A stretch of DNA of 64,000 bases from NCBI RefSeq assembly GCF_009937765.1, contig NZ_CP047089.1, forward strand, positions 990,272 to 1,054,271. The letters are read 5' to 3'. Positions 54,818 to 62,979 of the stretch are shown here, in pieces; the stretch's first letter is position 1; every line of letters starts with the position of its first letter. Made by a program: the position numbers and the translations under genes. The stretch comes from Bacillus pumilus. Its GTDB lineage: Bacteria; Bacillota; Bacilli; Bacillales; Bacillaceae. The notes under the pieces are model-generated. The model ran no database searches. It saw only the letters and a list, made by a program, of their open reading frames with translations, and had not been told where the DNA came from.

Positions 54818-55135
54818 ATGAATGCACAATTAAAAAAAGGTTTACTGGAATTCTGTGTACTGGCGGTATTAAAGAAAGGCGATTCCTATGGTTATCAAAT
54901 GATTAAAGATATGTCCCATTGTATTGAGATTTCAGAATCGACATTATATCCGATATTAAAGCGGTTAGAGCAAAACAATTATGTGGAGACCTATTCCCAG
55001 GAACATAATAGTCGATTAAGAAAATACTACCGGATGACACAAAGCGGCCGTGAGCATATGGCGCAGTTTTTAGCGGAATGGGATCAAGTGATGGCGATTT
55101 ACGACTTTATTTCTGGAGGACAGGGCAATGAATAA
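54818..55135 (+). CDS. PadR-family transcription regulator
   Basis: A 105-residue PadR winged-helix protein of the short (subfamily-1-like) form: LLEFCVLAVLKKGDSYGYQMIKDM, then ISESTLYPILKRLEQNNYVETYSQEHNSRLRKYYRMTQSGREHM. Such proteins repress adjacent membrane or exporter genes. TAGGAG precedes the ATG. Its stop overlaps the start of the DUF1700 gene, so they are co-translated. PadR-DUF1700-DUF4097 gene sets are widespread in Firmicutes and tied to envelope stress. Confidence 0.92.
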   Translation: MNAQLKKGLLEFCVLAVLKKGDSYGYQMIKDMSHCIEISESTLYPILKRLEQNNYVETYSQEHNSRLRKYYRMTQSGREHMAQFLAEWDQVMAIYDFISGGQGNE

Positions 55136-55715
55136 AAAGGAATTTTTAGCTAGCCTAGAGAAGCACCTGCATCGTCTAGGCGAAAAAGAAAGTGATCGGT
55201 TCATCGAGTATTACGATGAAATGATCGAGGATTATCAGGAAGATGGCTACAGTGAACAGGAGGCAGTTCATCAAGTGGGTCAGCCTGCGATGATTGCTGA
55301 AGGGATTTTGAAGGAACAAGGAATTAAAACCGTTCAGGTGCCCACGTTTGGAGAAAAAGCCACAAGGCTCTCCATCCTCATCTTAGGCTTTCCATTATGG
55401 GGTAGTATTCTGGCCGCAGTTTTCCTGCTAATTCTTTCTATGTATATGGTAATTTGGTGCATCCCACTCGTGACAGGTACAATGACGCTAGTTGGTCTGC
55501 TCGGCGGTTTTTGGAGCATCATTGGTTCTCCGTTTATCTTTCAGGACGGTTTGCATGTGGTGGTGACGCAAATTGGTGTTGGTATTTTTCTATTAGGTGT
55601 TGGATTATTATGCGGCATGGCTACGGTGTATTTGACAAAGCTATTTGTTCAAATGACTTTTCAAACCACTAAGGCATTCATGGGAATGTTTAAAAAGAAG
55701 GTTGTGAGAGTATGA
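55128..55715 (+). CDS. DUF1700 family membrane protein
   Basis: A 195-residue protein: an N-terminal cytosolic helical part (MNKKEFLASLEKHLHRLGEKESDRFIEYYDEMIEDYQEDGYSEQEAV..., the DUF1700/YoaS-type motif) and three to four membrane segments from residue 75 to 185. Members accompany PadR repressors and DUF4097 proteins. Overlap with the padR gene by eight bases and with the next small gene by four bases shows a compact operon. Function unknown. Confidence 0.9.
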   Translation: MNKKEFLASLEKHLHRLGEKESDRFIEYYDEMIEDYQEDGYSEQEAVHQVGQPAMIAEGILKEQGIKTVQVPTFGEKATRLSILILGFPLWGSILAAVFLLILSMYMVIWCIPLVTGTMTLVGLLGGFWSIIGSPFIFQDGLHVVVTQIGVGIFLLGVGLLCGMATVYLTKLFVQMTFQTTKAFMGMFKKKVVRV

Positions 55716-55882
55716 ACGTGAATGATTTAAAAAAACAATGCATCAAATGGGGGATCATCTTCACCGTTGCCGGAGGAATTGTCATGACAATTGGTTTAGC
55801 ACTATCAGGCTTTGATCTAGATGCATATGACAACAATGACCAGAACAATGTGTTCCGCACGATTAATTGGAGCAAGCCATAA
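55712..55882 (+). pseudogene. Truncated third gene of the PadR-DUF1700 operon
   Basis: A 56-residue frame overlapping the DUF1700 stop (ATGA), with GAGAG upstream: MNVNDLKKQCIKWGIIFTVAGG..., one membrane helix (about residues 13-32), then SGFDLDAYDNNDQNN and the end INWSKP. In related operons the third gene is a full DUF4097 protein of 250-300 residues whose N-terminus has this form. The frame stops three bases before a structured repeat begins, so the rest was probably lost when that repeat arrived. A short single-helix protein may still be made. Confidence 0.6.
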
Positions 55883-55885
55883 ATG

Positions 55886-56109
55886 AAAGACCCGCTTATG
55901 CGGGTCTTAGCGTGTCAACAAACCCTCGCATTCTTTGTCAGTCCTGCGTGCTGGTGCTCACGAATGACAAATTTGCTCCGCGCCAGTACTCGACCTTCCT
56001 AGGGCTGCAAAGGTTTTCTATCACGCTAAAAAGAAGACAAAGGGCTAAAATCAAGTTCATTTTAGCCCTTTGTCAACAATCTGAGACCCACTTATGCGGG
56101 TCTTTTTTT
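55886..56109. repeat. Structured intergenic repeat element
   Basis: A 220-base non-coding block. A 21-base hairpin unit (AGACCC-GCTTAT-GCGGGTCTT) stands at each edge, 55888-55908 and 56084-56104, with one mismatch between copies. Inside, TTAGCGTG (55907-55914) pairs with CACGCTAA (56022-56029). A perfect 16-bp stem GACAAAGGGCTAAAAT/ATTTTAGCCCTTTGTC spans 56036-56074. The right edge ends in seven Ts and overlaps the C-terminal codons of the convergent efflux gene. It behaves like a small non-autonomous repeat; no transposase is present. Confidence 0.6.
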
Positions 56110-57309
56110 CGCTCGAACTACAAAGAAGAAATAACAGCAAAGTGCACCTAGTTCACAAAGCATAATAATCAGGCCCATTGGAAAGGCTGTTTGGCTTCCG
56201 GCTAATCCGACAAGAGGTGTCACGCAGGCGCCTAGCAGCATTTGTGCCACACCGATGAGTGCGGCTGCACTTCCTGCATGTGCGCCGTGATGCTGCATCG
56301 CAAGAGACGGGGCAGAGGTGCCAACAATTCCAACGCTTGAGACTACGAAAAAGAGCGGAATAAGAATGCCATACAACCCTGCATCAATGGAGATCATCAA
56401 AAATAAGGTGACACCGCCTAAAGCAGCTATCAGCAATCCAATGCGAAGAACCTTCTCTTCGCCAATTTTCGCAGCGACCCTGGCAAATACTTGTCCAACT
56501 GTGATGATCCCAAGACTGTTCACCGCAAAGGCAGCACTGAATCCTTGTGGAGATAGGTGAAAAAGTTCCTGAAGCACAAAAGGTGAGCCAGAAATATAAG
56601 CAAACATCGCTGCGAATACAAGACCTTGCGAGAGAGCATACCCAACAAAGAGACGATCACTCGCTAAAATTTTCATGGCACTTACAATCTGTTGAAAGCC
56701 TCCTGTCTGTCTGCGCTCCGCAGGTAAGCTTTCTTGAAGTGAAAAAATGGATCTCAGCAGCATCAAGGTTCCGAGAATTCCTAAAAGAACAAACACACCC
56801 TGCCATGTGGTAAAGCGTAACATCTGTCCGCCCACAATAGGTGCCGCTGCAGGAGCAACCCCGTTGACCAACATGAGCAGTGCAAAGAATTTCGTCATTT
56901 CTGATCCTTCATAATGATCACGCACAATGGCTCGTGCAATGACAATGCCTGCTGAACCAGCGAGTCCTTGAATCAGTCTTAAGAGGATGAACATCCAAAT
57001 CGACGAAACCACTGTACATAAAAGAGATGCAGCGATAAAAATGATTAAGCCGATCATCAGCGGCTTTCTTCTGCCGACCGTATCACTAATAGGGCCTGCA
57101 ATCAGTTGTCCAAGCGCCAGTCCAATAAGACAAGCCATCAGACTTAATTGGGACAAAGCAGTGCTTGCTTCAAAATCGCGCGCAATATGAGGCAATGCAG
57201 GTAAATACATATCCATTGCAAGCGGTGCAAGGGCTGTTAAAGAACCAAGCAATGCGGCAAGGAGAAATCGGTTTTTTTTCGATTCTTGGGGATAAGAGAA
57301 AGAACTCAT
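56092..57309 (-). CDS. Bcr/CflA-family drug-resistance transporter
   Basis: A 405-residue, twelve-segment MFS efflux protein of the Bcr/CflA (DHA1) group: LTALAPLAMDMYLPALPHIARDFEAS, the motif-A loop GPISDTVGRRKPLMIGL, and motif C GVAPAAAPIVGGQML. Relatives export bicyclomycin, chloramphenicol or sulfonamides; the substrate here is unknown. The last residues (KKRPA) and the stop are encoded by the hairpin at the edge of the repeat element, so the native C-terminus was probably altered. Confidence 0.9.
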   Translation of the reverse strand: MSSFSYPQESKKNRFLLAALLGSLTALAPLAMDMYLPALPHIARDFEASTALSQLSLMACLIGLALGQLIAGPISDTVGRRKPLMIGLIIFIAASLLCTVVSSIWMFILLRLIQGLAGSAGIVIARAIVRDHYEGSEMTKFFALLMLVNGVAPAAAPIVGGQMLRFTTWQGVFVLLGILGTLMLLRSIFSLQESLPAERRQTGGFQQIVSAMKILASDRLFVGYALSQGLVFAAMFAYISGSPFVLQELFHLSPQGFSAAFAVNSLGIITVGQVFARVAAKIGEEKVLRIGLLIAALGGVTLFLMISIDAGLYGILIPLFFVVSSVGIVGTSAPSLAMQHHGAHAGSAAALIGVAQMLLGACVTPLVGLAGSQTAFPMGLIIMLCELGALCCYFFFVVRAKKRPA

Positions 57310-57521
57310 ATGACATTACACTCCTCGTATACTTCCTCAAAACAGCATAATGAATCAAGCGTTCCTTTTCAATGGAAATTTTCAAAGATGATTTCGTGCA
57401 AAATAATTGATCTTTCGAATCAGACTCTTTACATTGAATGAGTAGAGAAAAGAACAAGGTCATCGACATGCAGTATTTGCATGATACGTATATCTAGCAA
57501 TAGAGAGCAGGAGGTGCTGAC

Positions 57522-58070
57522 ATGGAGCAGCAAGAGCTGATCATTCGTCAAGCAGTCAAAGAAGATCATGAGGCCATTAGACACGTACTCATCAAATCCT
57601 ATTCACAGTATGAGCCTCAATTTACAGAGGAAGGCTGGCAAAATTATTCTGCTGCGCTTGCAGCAGCCGTAGATAATCCCAACATGGAGCTGATGCTTGT
57701 GGCGGAGCTTGAAGGTCAGATCGTAGGAACGCTTCAAATGTTCCGATCATCAGAGCAAGCGTATGACAAACCCGAAATGGGCATTACATCAGCCATCGTC
57801 CGGTTTTTAGGGGTAGATCCCGATGTCAGAGGAAAAGGAATCGCAGAGTCATTGTTACGTAAAAGCATTGAACTCACGCAATCATGGGGCGAAAATGTCC
57901 TGTACCTTCATACATCTGATAAAATGCAGGCTGCCATTCGCCTTTATGAAAGAATGGGCTTTGAGCGTGCACTAGATAAAGAATTTGTGAATCAAAATGG
58001 GACGCATGTCAAGAGCTATCAATATGTCATCCAGAAAGAACAGCCGGCACGTTCATCACATCACTCATAA
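57522..58070 (+). CDS. GNAT-family N-acetyltransferase
   Basis: A 182-residue single-domain GNAT. The acetyl-CoA loop is RFLGVDPDVRGKGIAESLLRKSIELTQSWG, preceded by the LMLVAELEGQIVGTLQMF strands and followed by YLHTSDKMQAAIRLYERMGFERAL, all in the expected order. AGGAGGTGCTGAC precedes the ATG. It is monocistronic with a strong terminator. The acceptor substrate cannot be told. Confidence 0.92.
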   Translation: MEQQELIIRQAVKEDHEAIRHVLIKSYSQYEPQFTEEGWQNYSAALAAAVDNPNMELMLVAELEGQIVGTLQMFRSSEQAYDKPEMGITSAIVRFLGVDPDVRGKGIAESLLRKSIELTQSWGENVLYLHTSDKMQAAIRLYERMGFERALDKEFVNQNGTHVKSYQYVIQKEQPARSSHHS

Positions 58071-58071
58071 T

Positions 58072-58113
58072 AAAAGGAAGAGCATGTCCTCAATGGACAG
58101 CTCTTCCTTTTTC
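58072..58113. terminator. Bidirectional terminator
   Basis: AAAAGGAAGAGC pairs with GCTCTTCCTTTTT, with inner GTCC/GGAC; it separates the GNAT gene from the convergent small membrane-protein gene. Confidence 0.9.
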
Positions 58114-58116
58114 AAT

Positions 58117-58323
58117 TTACGCCCACAGTACAAGCGCCCAATAGGATACTCCCCATGAGATTAAACCGAACATTACAAAGAACTTTAACATGCGTTCATA
58201 AGGAGAAAGCTTTCGTTCTCTCTTCGTTTTCACCAGCTGCTGCCTATATAGGGCATAGCCGCAAAAAATGAGGATGATTTGTCCAAGCTGTGTCAGGTTT
58301 TCAAGAATCGTGATTCCGTTCAT
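58117..58323 (-). CDS. Small two-helix membrane protein
   Basis: A 68-residue protein: a first hydrophobic segment (about residues 7-25), a basic loop (RQQLVKTKRERKLSPYERM) and a second segment (46-67) ending LVLWA. GAGGTGAAATAA precedes the ATG. I do not recognise a named family. It lies divergent from the DUF402 gene, with which it shares about 110 bases of upstream sequence. Confidence 0.7.
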   Translation of the reverse strand: MNGITILENLTQLGQIILIFCGYALYRQQLVKTKRERKLSPYERMLKFFVMFGLISWGVSYWALVLWA

Positions 58324-58437
58324 TTATTTCACCTCATCATAGGTCTTCCATGTGTGAATGTAGCAACCCTTTATTTTTTCATAAAAAAACGGTGTATACT
58401 GGAAAGAGAGAAACTAGGTGCAAGAGGGAGTTGTAAC

Positions 58438-58977
58438 ATGTTGATTTCGCTACATGTGGATCGGTGGAATGAAGTAATCGAGAGAAAAATCAAATACGAT
58501 CAGAAGGTTGTGGAACATACGTGTCAGCTGTTAGACGCACAGGGACAGAAAATGGTACTTTTTCACAAAATTGAAGAGACGTTTACGATGAGTGCAGATG
58601 ATGATACGCTGACGATTCCAAAAGGAAGCTATACGACCGCCTACTATTGGAAGGATCGTCCTTACAATATGTATTTCTGGAGAGATGATCAAGGGGAGGA
58701 ACTAGGTTCTTATTTTAATATGGTGGGGCATACATGGTTCAATGGCCAGCTGGTCATGTTTGAAGACCTCATTGTTGATCTTCTCGTTCTTCCAAATGGT
58801 GATTTTTTTGTATTGGATGAAGATGAGCTGCCAGAGAGTTTAGCGGATTTTGAACAAGGTTCGGTGCGCCGAGCATTAGAGGCTGTGATGGCTTCGTTAG
58901 AAAGCATACTGGATCAAGTGAGGGCAGATGCCGATGGGAAATATCATCACAGCTTGTTTGTGCCGCTGTTGAAATAA
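58438..58977 (+). CDS. DUF402-domain protein (FomD-barrel nucleoside-phosphate phosphatase-like)
   Basis: A 179-residue cytosolic protein of the DUF402 family; characterised relatives hydrolyse nucleoside di- and triphosphates or act in RNA-related steps. Visible are the GSYTTAYYWKDRPYNMYFWRDDQGEELGSYFNM barrel strands, FEDLIVDLLVLPNGDFFVLDEDEL with the conserved acidic metal-binding cluster, and a C-terminal helix. The ATG at 58438 was chosen because AGAGGGAG precedes it; the longer frame upstream has no ribosome site. Monocistronic. Confidence 0.85.
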   Translation: MLISLHVDRWNEVIERKIKYDQKVVEHTCQLLDAQGQKMVLFHKIEETFTMSADDDTLTIPKGSYTTAYYWKDRPYNMYFWRDDQGEELGSYFNMVGHTWFNGQLVMFEDLIVDLLVLPNGDFFVLDEDELPESLADFEQGSVRRALEAVMASLESILDQVRADADGKYHHSLFVPLLK

Positions 58978-59013
58978 AAAAACGATTCCTTTAAAGCGAG
59001 GAATCGTTTTTTT
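58978..59013. terminator. Bidirectional terminator
   Basis: AAAAACGATTCCT pairs with AGGAATCGTTTTTT around TTAAAGCG between the DUF402 gene and the convergent protease gene. Confidence 0.92.
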
Positions 59014-59016
59014 CTG

Positions 59017-60648
59017 TTACACCTTAATCCGGTTCAATCGTTTTTGTAAACTTGTTTTCGTTTTAGAAGCTTTTAGCTGTTTCACAGCGGTTTGCGCTGC
59101 TGCTTTTGTTTTCTTTGTTCGTTTGGCTTCTGCTTTTTTCACCTTTTGTTTGGCGTCTGTTACTTTCTTTTGATAGGCCAACTGTTTTTTAACTTTGTCG
59201 AGCCGGTTTTGCAGGCTTGTTTTTTCTTTGCCTTTGTTTAGCTTTTTGATAGCCGTTTGGGCGCTTTTAATGGCACCTTGTGTTTTGCTTTTTTCGGCTG
59301 TTTGAACCTTTGCACGTGCGGAGCGGATATCAATGGTTCCTTGTACCTTTTTCACCCGTTCGGTGAGTGCTGTTTTTTGTTTACTTGCAGTGAGTCGGCC
59401 AATTCTCGTTTTGGCTTGATTGACATCTGCCTGCTTTTTAGACGTTTCGGCTGTTTTGACAGCGCTAGTCGCAGTCTTCAAAAAGCTAGACTGGGGAATA
59501 TATTGCACGCGGCCATAGCCGAATTGTGGATCCTTTCCTTTTGCGCCAAGATCCACTGTATAGCTGCGCAATAAAGTGCGAAGCTGTACATTTGTTTTCT
59601 TCGGATGAAGCTGTTTCAACAGTGCCAGCATGCCTGTGACATGAGGTGCAGCTTGCGATGTACCTGTTGCATACCAATATTCATTCTTTAAATAAGTGCT
59701 AATGACTTTCTCTCCTGGGGCAGAAAATTCAATGCCTTTCCCTGTATTTGAGAGAGAAACGAGCTTATCCTTTTCATTCGTTGCAGAAACGGCAATGACA
59801 CTATTGTAAGCGGCAGGGTAGCTAATAAAATTCTTCTTCCCATCATTCCCGCTTGCAGCGACCACAAGCAGTCCTTTTTTGTATGCTTCATCCACTGCTG
59901 AACGCAAAATAGGGATATTGTCTTCAAAACCTAGACTTAAATTCATAATATCCATCTTGTTGCTAATGGCCCAATCGATTCCTCGAAGCAGGCTGTACAA
60001 GTCGCCTTCTCCCTTTTTATCTAACACTTTTACAGCATACAGCTTCGCGCCAGAAGCGACGCCGACTGTGCCGTAATCGTTATTGAGCGCACCGATTGTA
60101 CCTGCGACATGTGTACCATGCCCTTGATCATCTTTATAGGAAGTTGTGTACTTCACAAATGATTTACCGCCGGATACCTTTAGATCCTCATGTGGAGAAA
60201 TGCCAGTATCTAAAACGGCAACTTTCACATTTTTCCCTGTCACGCCTTCTTTTATCGCTTGCTTTACATTCAGCTTTTGCAGATTGTAAGATTGTTGAAC
60301 CAAAAAATTCTGACCAGTAGCGGCAGCGGTTTGCTTCATCGTAGAAGAAGCGAGTTTGACCTTTATGTTTTTTGAGACATACGCGATGTTGGGGTCTTGT
60401 TTGAGTGACGTGACCGCTTGTTCATCTGCTGTCACAGCGACAGCGGGAAGATGTATGTACTGTGCGTTCACCTTTTCACTTTCTTCAATAGCTGTTTGTT
60501 TTCCTTTTTGGTTTTTATAGACGATGATGACATCTGTTTCTTTTGGCGGTGCAGCTGCCTGCGAATGGTAAGGCAAAGCAGTTGACAACGCAAGAAGAAA
60601 CGCGATGACTACGACGATTTTCTTTTTCAAGGCGATAGCCCCTTGCAT
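59017..60648 (-). CDS. epr: Extracellular minor serine protease Epr
   Basis: A 543-residue subtilase: signal peptide (cut near residue 32, QAAA), an I9 propeptide (DVIIVYKNQKGK...AVAVTADEQAVTSLKQDPNIAYVS), and a catalytic domain with Asp147 (AVLDTG), His177 (GHGTHVAG) and Ser331 (GTSQAAPH). From about residue 395 on there is a Lys/Thr/Ala-rich tail of repeated coiled units (SAVKTAETSKKQADVNQAKTRI and similar). Catalytic domain plus long lysine-rich tail is the hallmark of B. subtilis Epr, linked to swarming and minor extracellular proteolysis. GGAGG is seven bases before the ATG. Confidence 0.9.
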   Translation of the reverse strand: MQGAIALKKKIVVVIAFLLALSTALPYHSQAAAPPKETDVIIVYKNQKGKQTAIEESEKVNAQYIHLPAVAVTADEQAVTSLKQDPNIAYVSKNIKVKLASSTMKQTAAATGQNFLVQQSYNLQKLNVKQAIKEGVTGKNVKVAVLDTGISPHEDLKVSGGKSFVKYTTSYKDDQGHGTHVAGTIGALNNDYGTVGVASGAKLYAVKVLDKKGEGDLYSLLRGIDWAISNKMDIMNLSLGFEDNIPILRSAVDEAYKKGLLVVAASGNDGKKNFISYPAAYNSVIAVSATNEKDKLVSLSNTGKGIEFSAPGEKVISTYLKNEYWYATGTSQAAPHVTGMLALLKQLHPKKTNVQLRTLLRSYTVDLGAKGKDPQFGYGRVQYIPQSSFLKTATSAVKTAETSKKQADVNQAKTRIGRLTASKQKTALTERVKKVQGTIDIRSARAKVQTAEKSKTQGAIKSAQTAIKKLNKGKEKTSLQNRLDKVKKQLAYQKKVTDAKQKVKKAEAKRTKKTKAAAQTAVKQLKASKTKTSLQKRLNRIKV

Positions 60649-60816
60649 ACGATGACCTCCGTCTTTTTTTCTCTATTATATCGGAGAAATGGGAAGGATG
60701 GTTAGAAGAATCATAATGTTTGTCAGAAAGTTTTTTTACAAGTAACCTGAAATTGAAATTCATATAAAACTAGTAGACAATAGAGAGATCATAATAAGAG
60801 AAAGTAGGATATGCTG

Positions 60817-62298
60817 ATGAACGTAAAAGAGTATATGACGTACGATGCGACAGGCTTGGCAGCACTTGTACGGAATAAGCAGGTAACGCCAGACGAGCTT
60901 GTACAAGCTGCATTTGCTAGATTGAATGAGGTCAATCCTGAACTAAATGCGTTGACTCAGACAAGACAAGATCAAGTAGTAAAAGAAATGAAGACATTAC
61001 ATACGGATCAGCCGTTTGCGGGTGTTCCTTTTGTACTGAAAAATATATCGCAAGGGCTGGAAAATGAACCGCTGACAGCTGGTGCTGCATTGTTAAAGGA
61101 TGTAAAGGCAAAAACGGACTCCCATTTTGTCCAGCGATTGAAGCAGGCTGGATTTCTTATGGTGGGTCATACAAACACACCAGAATTCGGATTAAGGAAT
61201 GTTACAGAACCTGCTTTACATGGTCCAACGAGAAACCCTTGGCATCCTGACTATTCCCCTGGCGGTTCAAGTGGCGGGACGGCAGCAGCTGTTGCAAGCG
61301 GCATCGTACCTGCTGGTGGAGCGAGTGATGGCGGTGGGTCCATCCGGATTCCAGCATCCTTTACAGGGTTGTTCGGTCTCAAGCCAACAAGAGGAAGAAC
61401 GCCGGTAGGACCAGGTGCAGGAAGGCAGTGGCAAGGGGCATCCATTGACTTTACACTTACAAAAACAGTGAGGGACAGTGCAGCCCTTCTTGATCTGCTT
61501 CAAGTCATTCAGCCTGAAGCTGCTTTCCAAACGCCATTATACGCCGGCAGCTATCAAGAAGATCTAGTGAAACGGACATCTTCTATGCGAATTGCTTACA
61601 GTGTAGAATCTCCAGTAGGTACGAAGGTCAGCGAGGAAGCGAAGCAGGCGGTGCAGCAAACAGTGAAATGGCTGAGTGATCAAGGGCACCAAGTAGAAGA
61701 AGCCAAACCGGCAATCGATGGGATTCATCTGATGCAGCAATACTATGTCATGAACAGCGGAGAAATGTCTGCACTATTCATGTCCTTGAATCGTTCATTA
61801 GGACGTCCAGTCAATCCAGAAGAAACAGACATCGTGGCTTGGGTGTTGGCGGAGGCTGGCAAGAACGTAACCGCTGCTGCTTACACAGAAAGCCTTGATG
61901 CATGGGATATGGCGGCTGCACAAATGGCGTCATTTCATCAAACCTATGATCTCTTTGTGACACCAGCGACTGCCTATTCAGCTCCTAAGGTTGGTGAGTT
62001 GATGCATTCGAAAGAAGAAATCACTCAACTTTTACGTGTGTCATCTCTCTCAATGCAAGCGCAGCAGGATCTCATTTATGACATGTTCTTAAAGAGTTTG
62101 ACCTACACACCATTTACACAGCTTGCCAACTTAACGGGTCAGCCTTCTATGAGCGTCCCTGTTCATCTTACTGAGGCGGGCATGCCCTTAGGTGTACAGG
62201 TCACAGCACCTAAGGGGAAAGAGGATTGGCTGCTTCGACTTGCAGCAGAAATGGAAACATCCTCGATTTGGAAAGGAACAAATCAACTTATACGTTGA
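60817..62298 (+). CDS. Amidase-signature family enzyme
   Basis: A 493-residue amidase. The signature is PGGSSGGTAAAVASGIVPAGGASDGGGSIRIPA with the cis-Ser and nucleophile Ser, and the catalytic Lys lies in VPFVLKNISQGLENEPLTAG. It resembles the GatA-like and 6-aminohexanoate-cyclic-dimer hydrolase-like branches; it is not GatA, since gatC and gatB are not adjacent. ATG 60817 was preferred to 60811 because GTAGGAT abuts the latter. The TetR gene begins 37 bases after it, possibly transcribed together. Substrate unknown. Confidence 0.9.
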   Translation: MNVKEYMTYDATGLAALVRNKQVTPDELVQAAFARLNEVNPELNALTQTRQDQVVKEMKTLHTDQPFAGVPFVLKNISQGLENEPLTAGAALLKDVKAKTDSHFVQRLKQAGFLMVGHTNTPEFGLRNVTEPALHGPTRNPWHPDYSPGGSSGGTAAAVASGIVPAGGASDGGGSIRIPASFTGLFGLKPTRGRTPVGPGAGRQWQGASIDFTLTKTVRDSAALLDLLQVIQPEAAFQTPLYAGSYQEDLVKRTSSMRIAYSVESPVGTKVSEEAKQAVQQTVKWLSDQGHQVEEAKPAIDGIHLMQQYYVMNSGEMSALFMSLNRSLGRPVNPEETDIVAWVLAEAGKNVTAAAYTESLDAWDMAAAQMASFHQTYDLFVTPATAYSAPKVGELMHSKEEITQLLRVSSLSMQAQQDLIYDMFLKSLTYTPFTQLANLTGQPSMSVPVHLTEAGMPLGVQVTAPKGKEDWLLRLAAEMETSSIWKGTNQLIR

Positions 62299-62335
62299 AA
62301 CGACATTTGTCTATGGAGGGAAAGGAGTGTCACAC

Positions 62336-62899
62336 GTGAGTACGAAGGATAGAATTATTCAAACGGCCGCACTTCTTTTGCGCAAACAGGGGTATCATGC
62401 GACAGGATTGAATCAAATCATTAGAGAGAGCGGCACGCCTAAAGGATCTCTTTATTATTATTTTCCAAACGGAAAAGAAGAGCTAGCCATAGCAGCCGTT
62501 GAATATATTAGTCAAAAGGTCATCAATCGAATTGAAGAAAGCTTTGCCTATTCGGACGATCCTTATCTCGCCATCGAGTGTTTTATGACAAACATCATCC
62601 GAGGATTTACGGAGCAGGAAAATGAAAGAGGGATTCCGATTGTCTTACTGGCGGCAGAATCCAAGCCAGAACATACGCAGCTTCATACTGCATGTAAACA
62701 AGAGATGATCCGCTGGCAAAAGCTTGTGAAAGAAAAGCTCATGAACAGCGGATATGAAGAAAACAAAGCGGATGAGTTGGCTTCTCTCCTTCATTCAATG
62801 GTGATTGGGGGTCTATCGATGACCACAACACTCAAACAAACGACCCCGTTAGAACATGTGAAATGTTACCTTAGACACTTATTTATGCGAGATGAGTAA
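62336..62899 (+). CDS. TetR-family repressor, QdoR/LmrA-like
   Basis: A 187-residue TetR protein: N-terminal HTH STKDRIIQTAALLLRKQGYHATGLNQIIRESGTPKGSLYYYFPNGKEELAIAA, where the PKGSLYYYFPNGKEEL recognition helix is typical of the LmrA/QdoR (YxaF) branch. In B. subtilis these two repress qdoI-yxaH and lmrAB and release DNA on binding flavonoids. GTG 62336 follows AAAGGAGTG; the long frame upstream overlaps the amidase and lacks a ribosome site. A matching operator and the quercetin dioxygenase gene follow. Confidence 0.9.
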   Translation: MSTKDRIIQTAALLLRKQGYHATGLNQIIRESGTPKGSLYYYFPNGKEELAIAAVEYISQKVINRIEESFAYSDDPYLAIECFMTNIIRGFTEQENERGIPIVLLAAESKPEHTQLHTACKQEMIRWQKLVKEKLMNSGYEENKADELASLLHSMVIGGLSMTTTLKQTTPLEHVKCYLRHLFMRDE

Positions 62900-62911
62900 A
62901 ATCTCTCGCAT
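62885..62911 (+). terminator. Hairpin at the end of the tetR gene
   Basis: ATGCGAGA and TCTCGCAT are perfect complements around 11 bases and overlap the stop codon; there is no clear T run, so termination is uncertain. Confidence 0.45.
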
Positions 62912-62922
62912 ATTGTCTATCT

Positions 62923-62946
62923 ATTATATCAATTGGTCTATATAAT
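62923..62946 (+). promoter_or_regulatory. QdoR/LmrA box and -10 element of qdoI
   Basis: ATTATATCAATTGGTCTA (62923-62940) matches every strongly conserved base of the published LmrA/QdoR box AWTATAtagaNYGgTCTA. TATAAT (62941-62946) directly follows, so the repressor would sit over the promoter. The -35 element is not obvious. Confidence 0.75.
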
Positions 62947-62979
62947 AAAGATAGTCAATTCGTCATGAGGAGTGATGGG

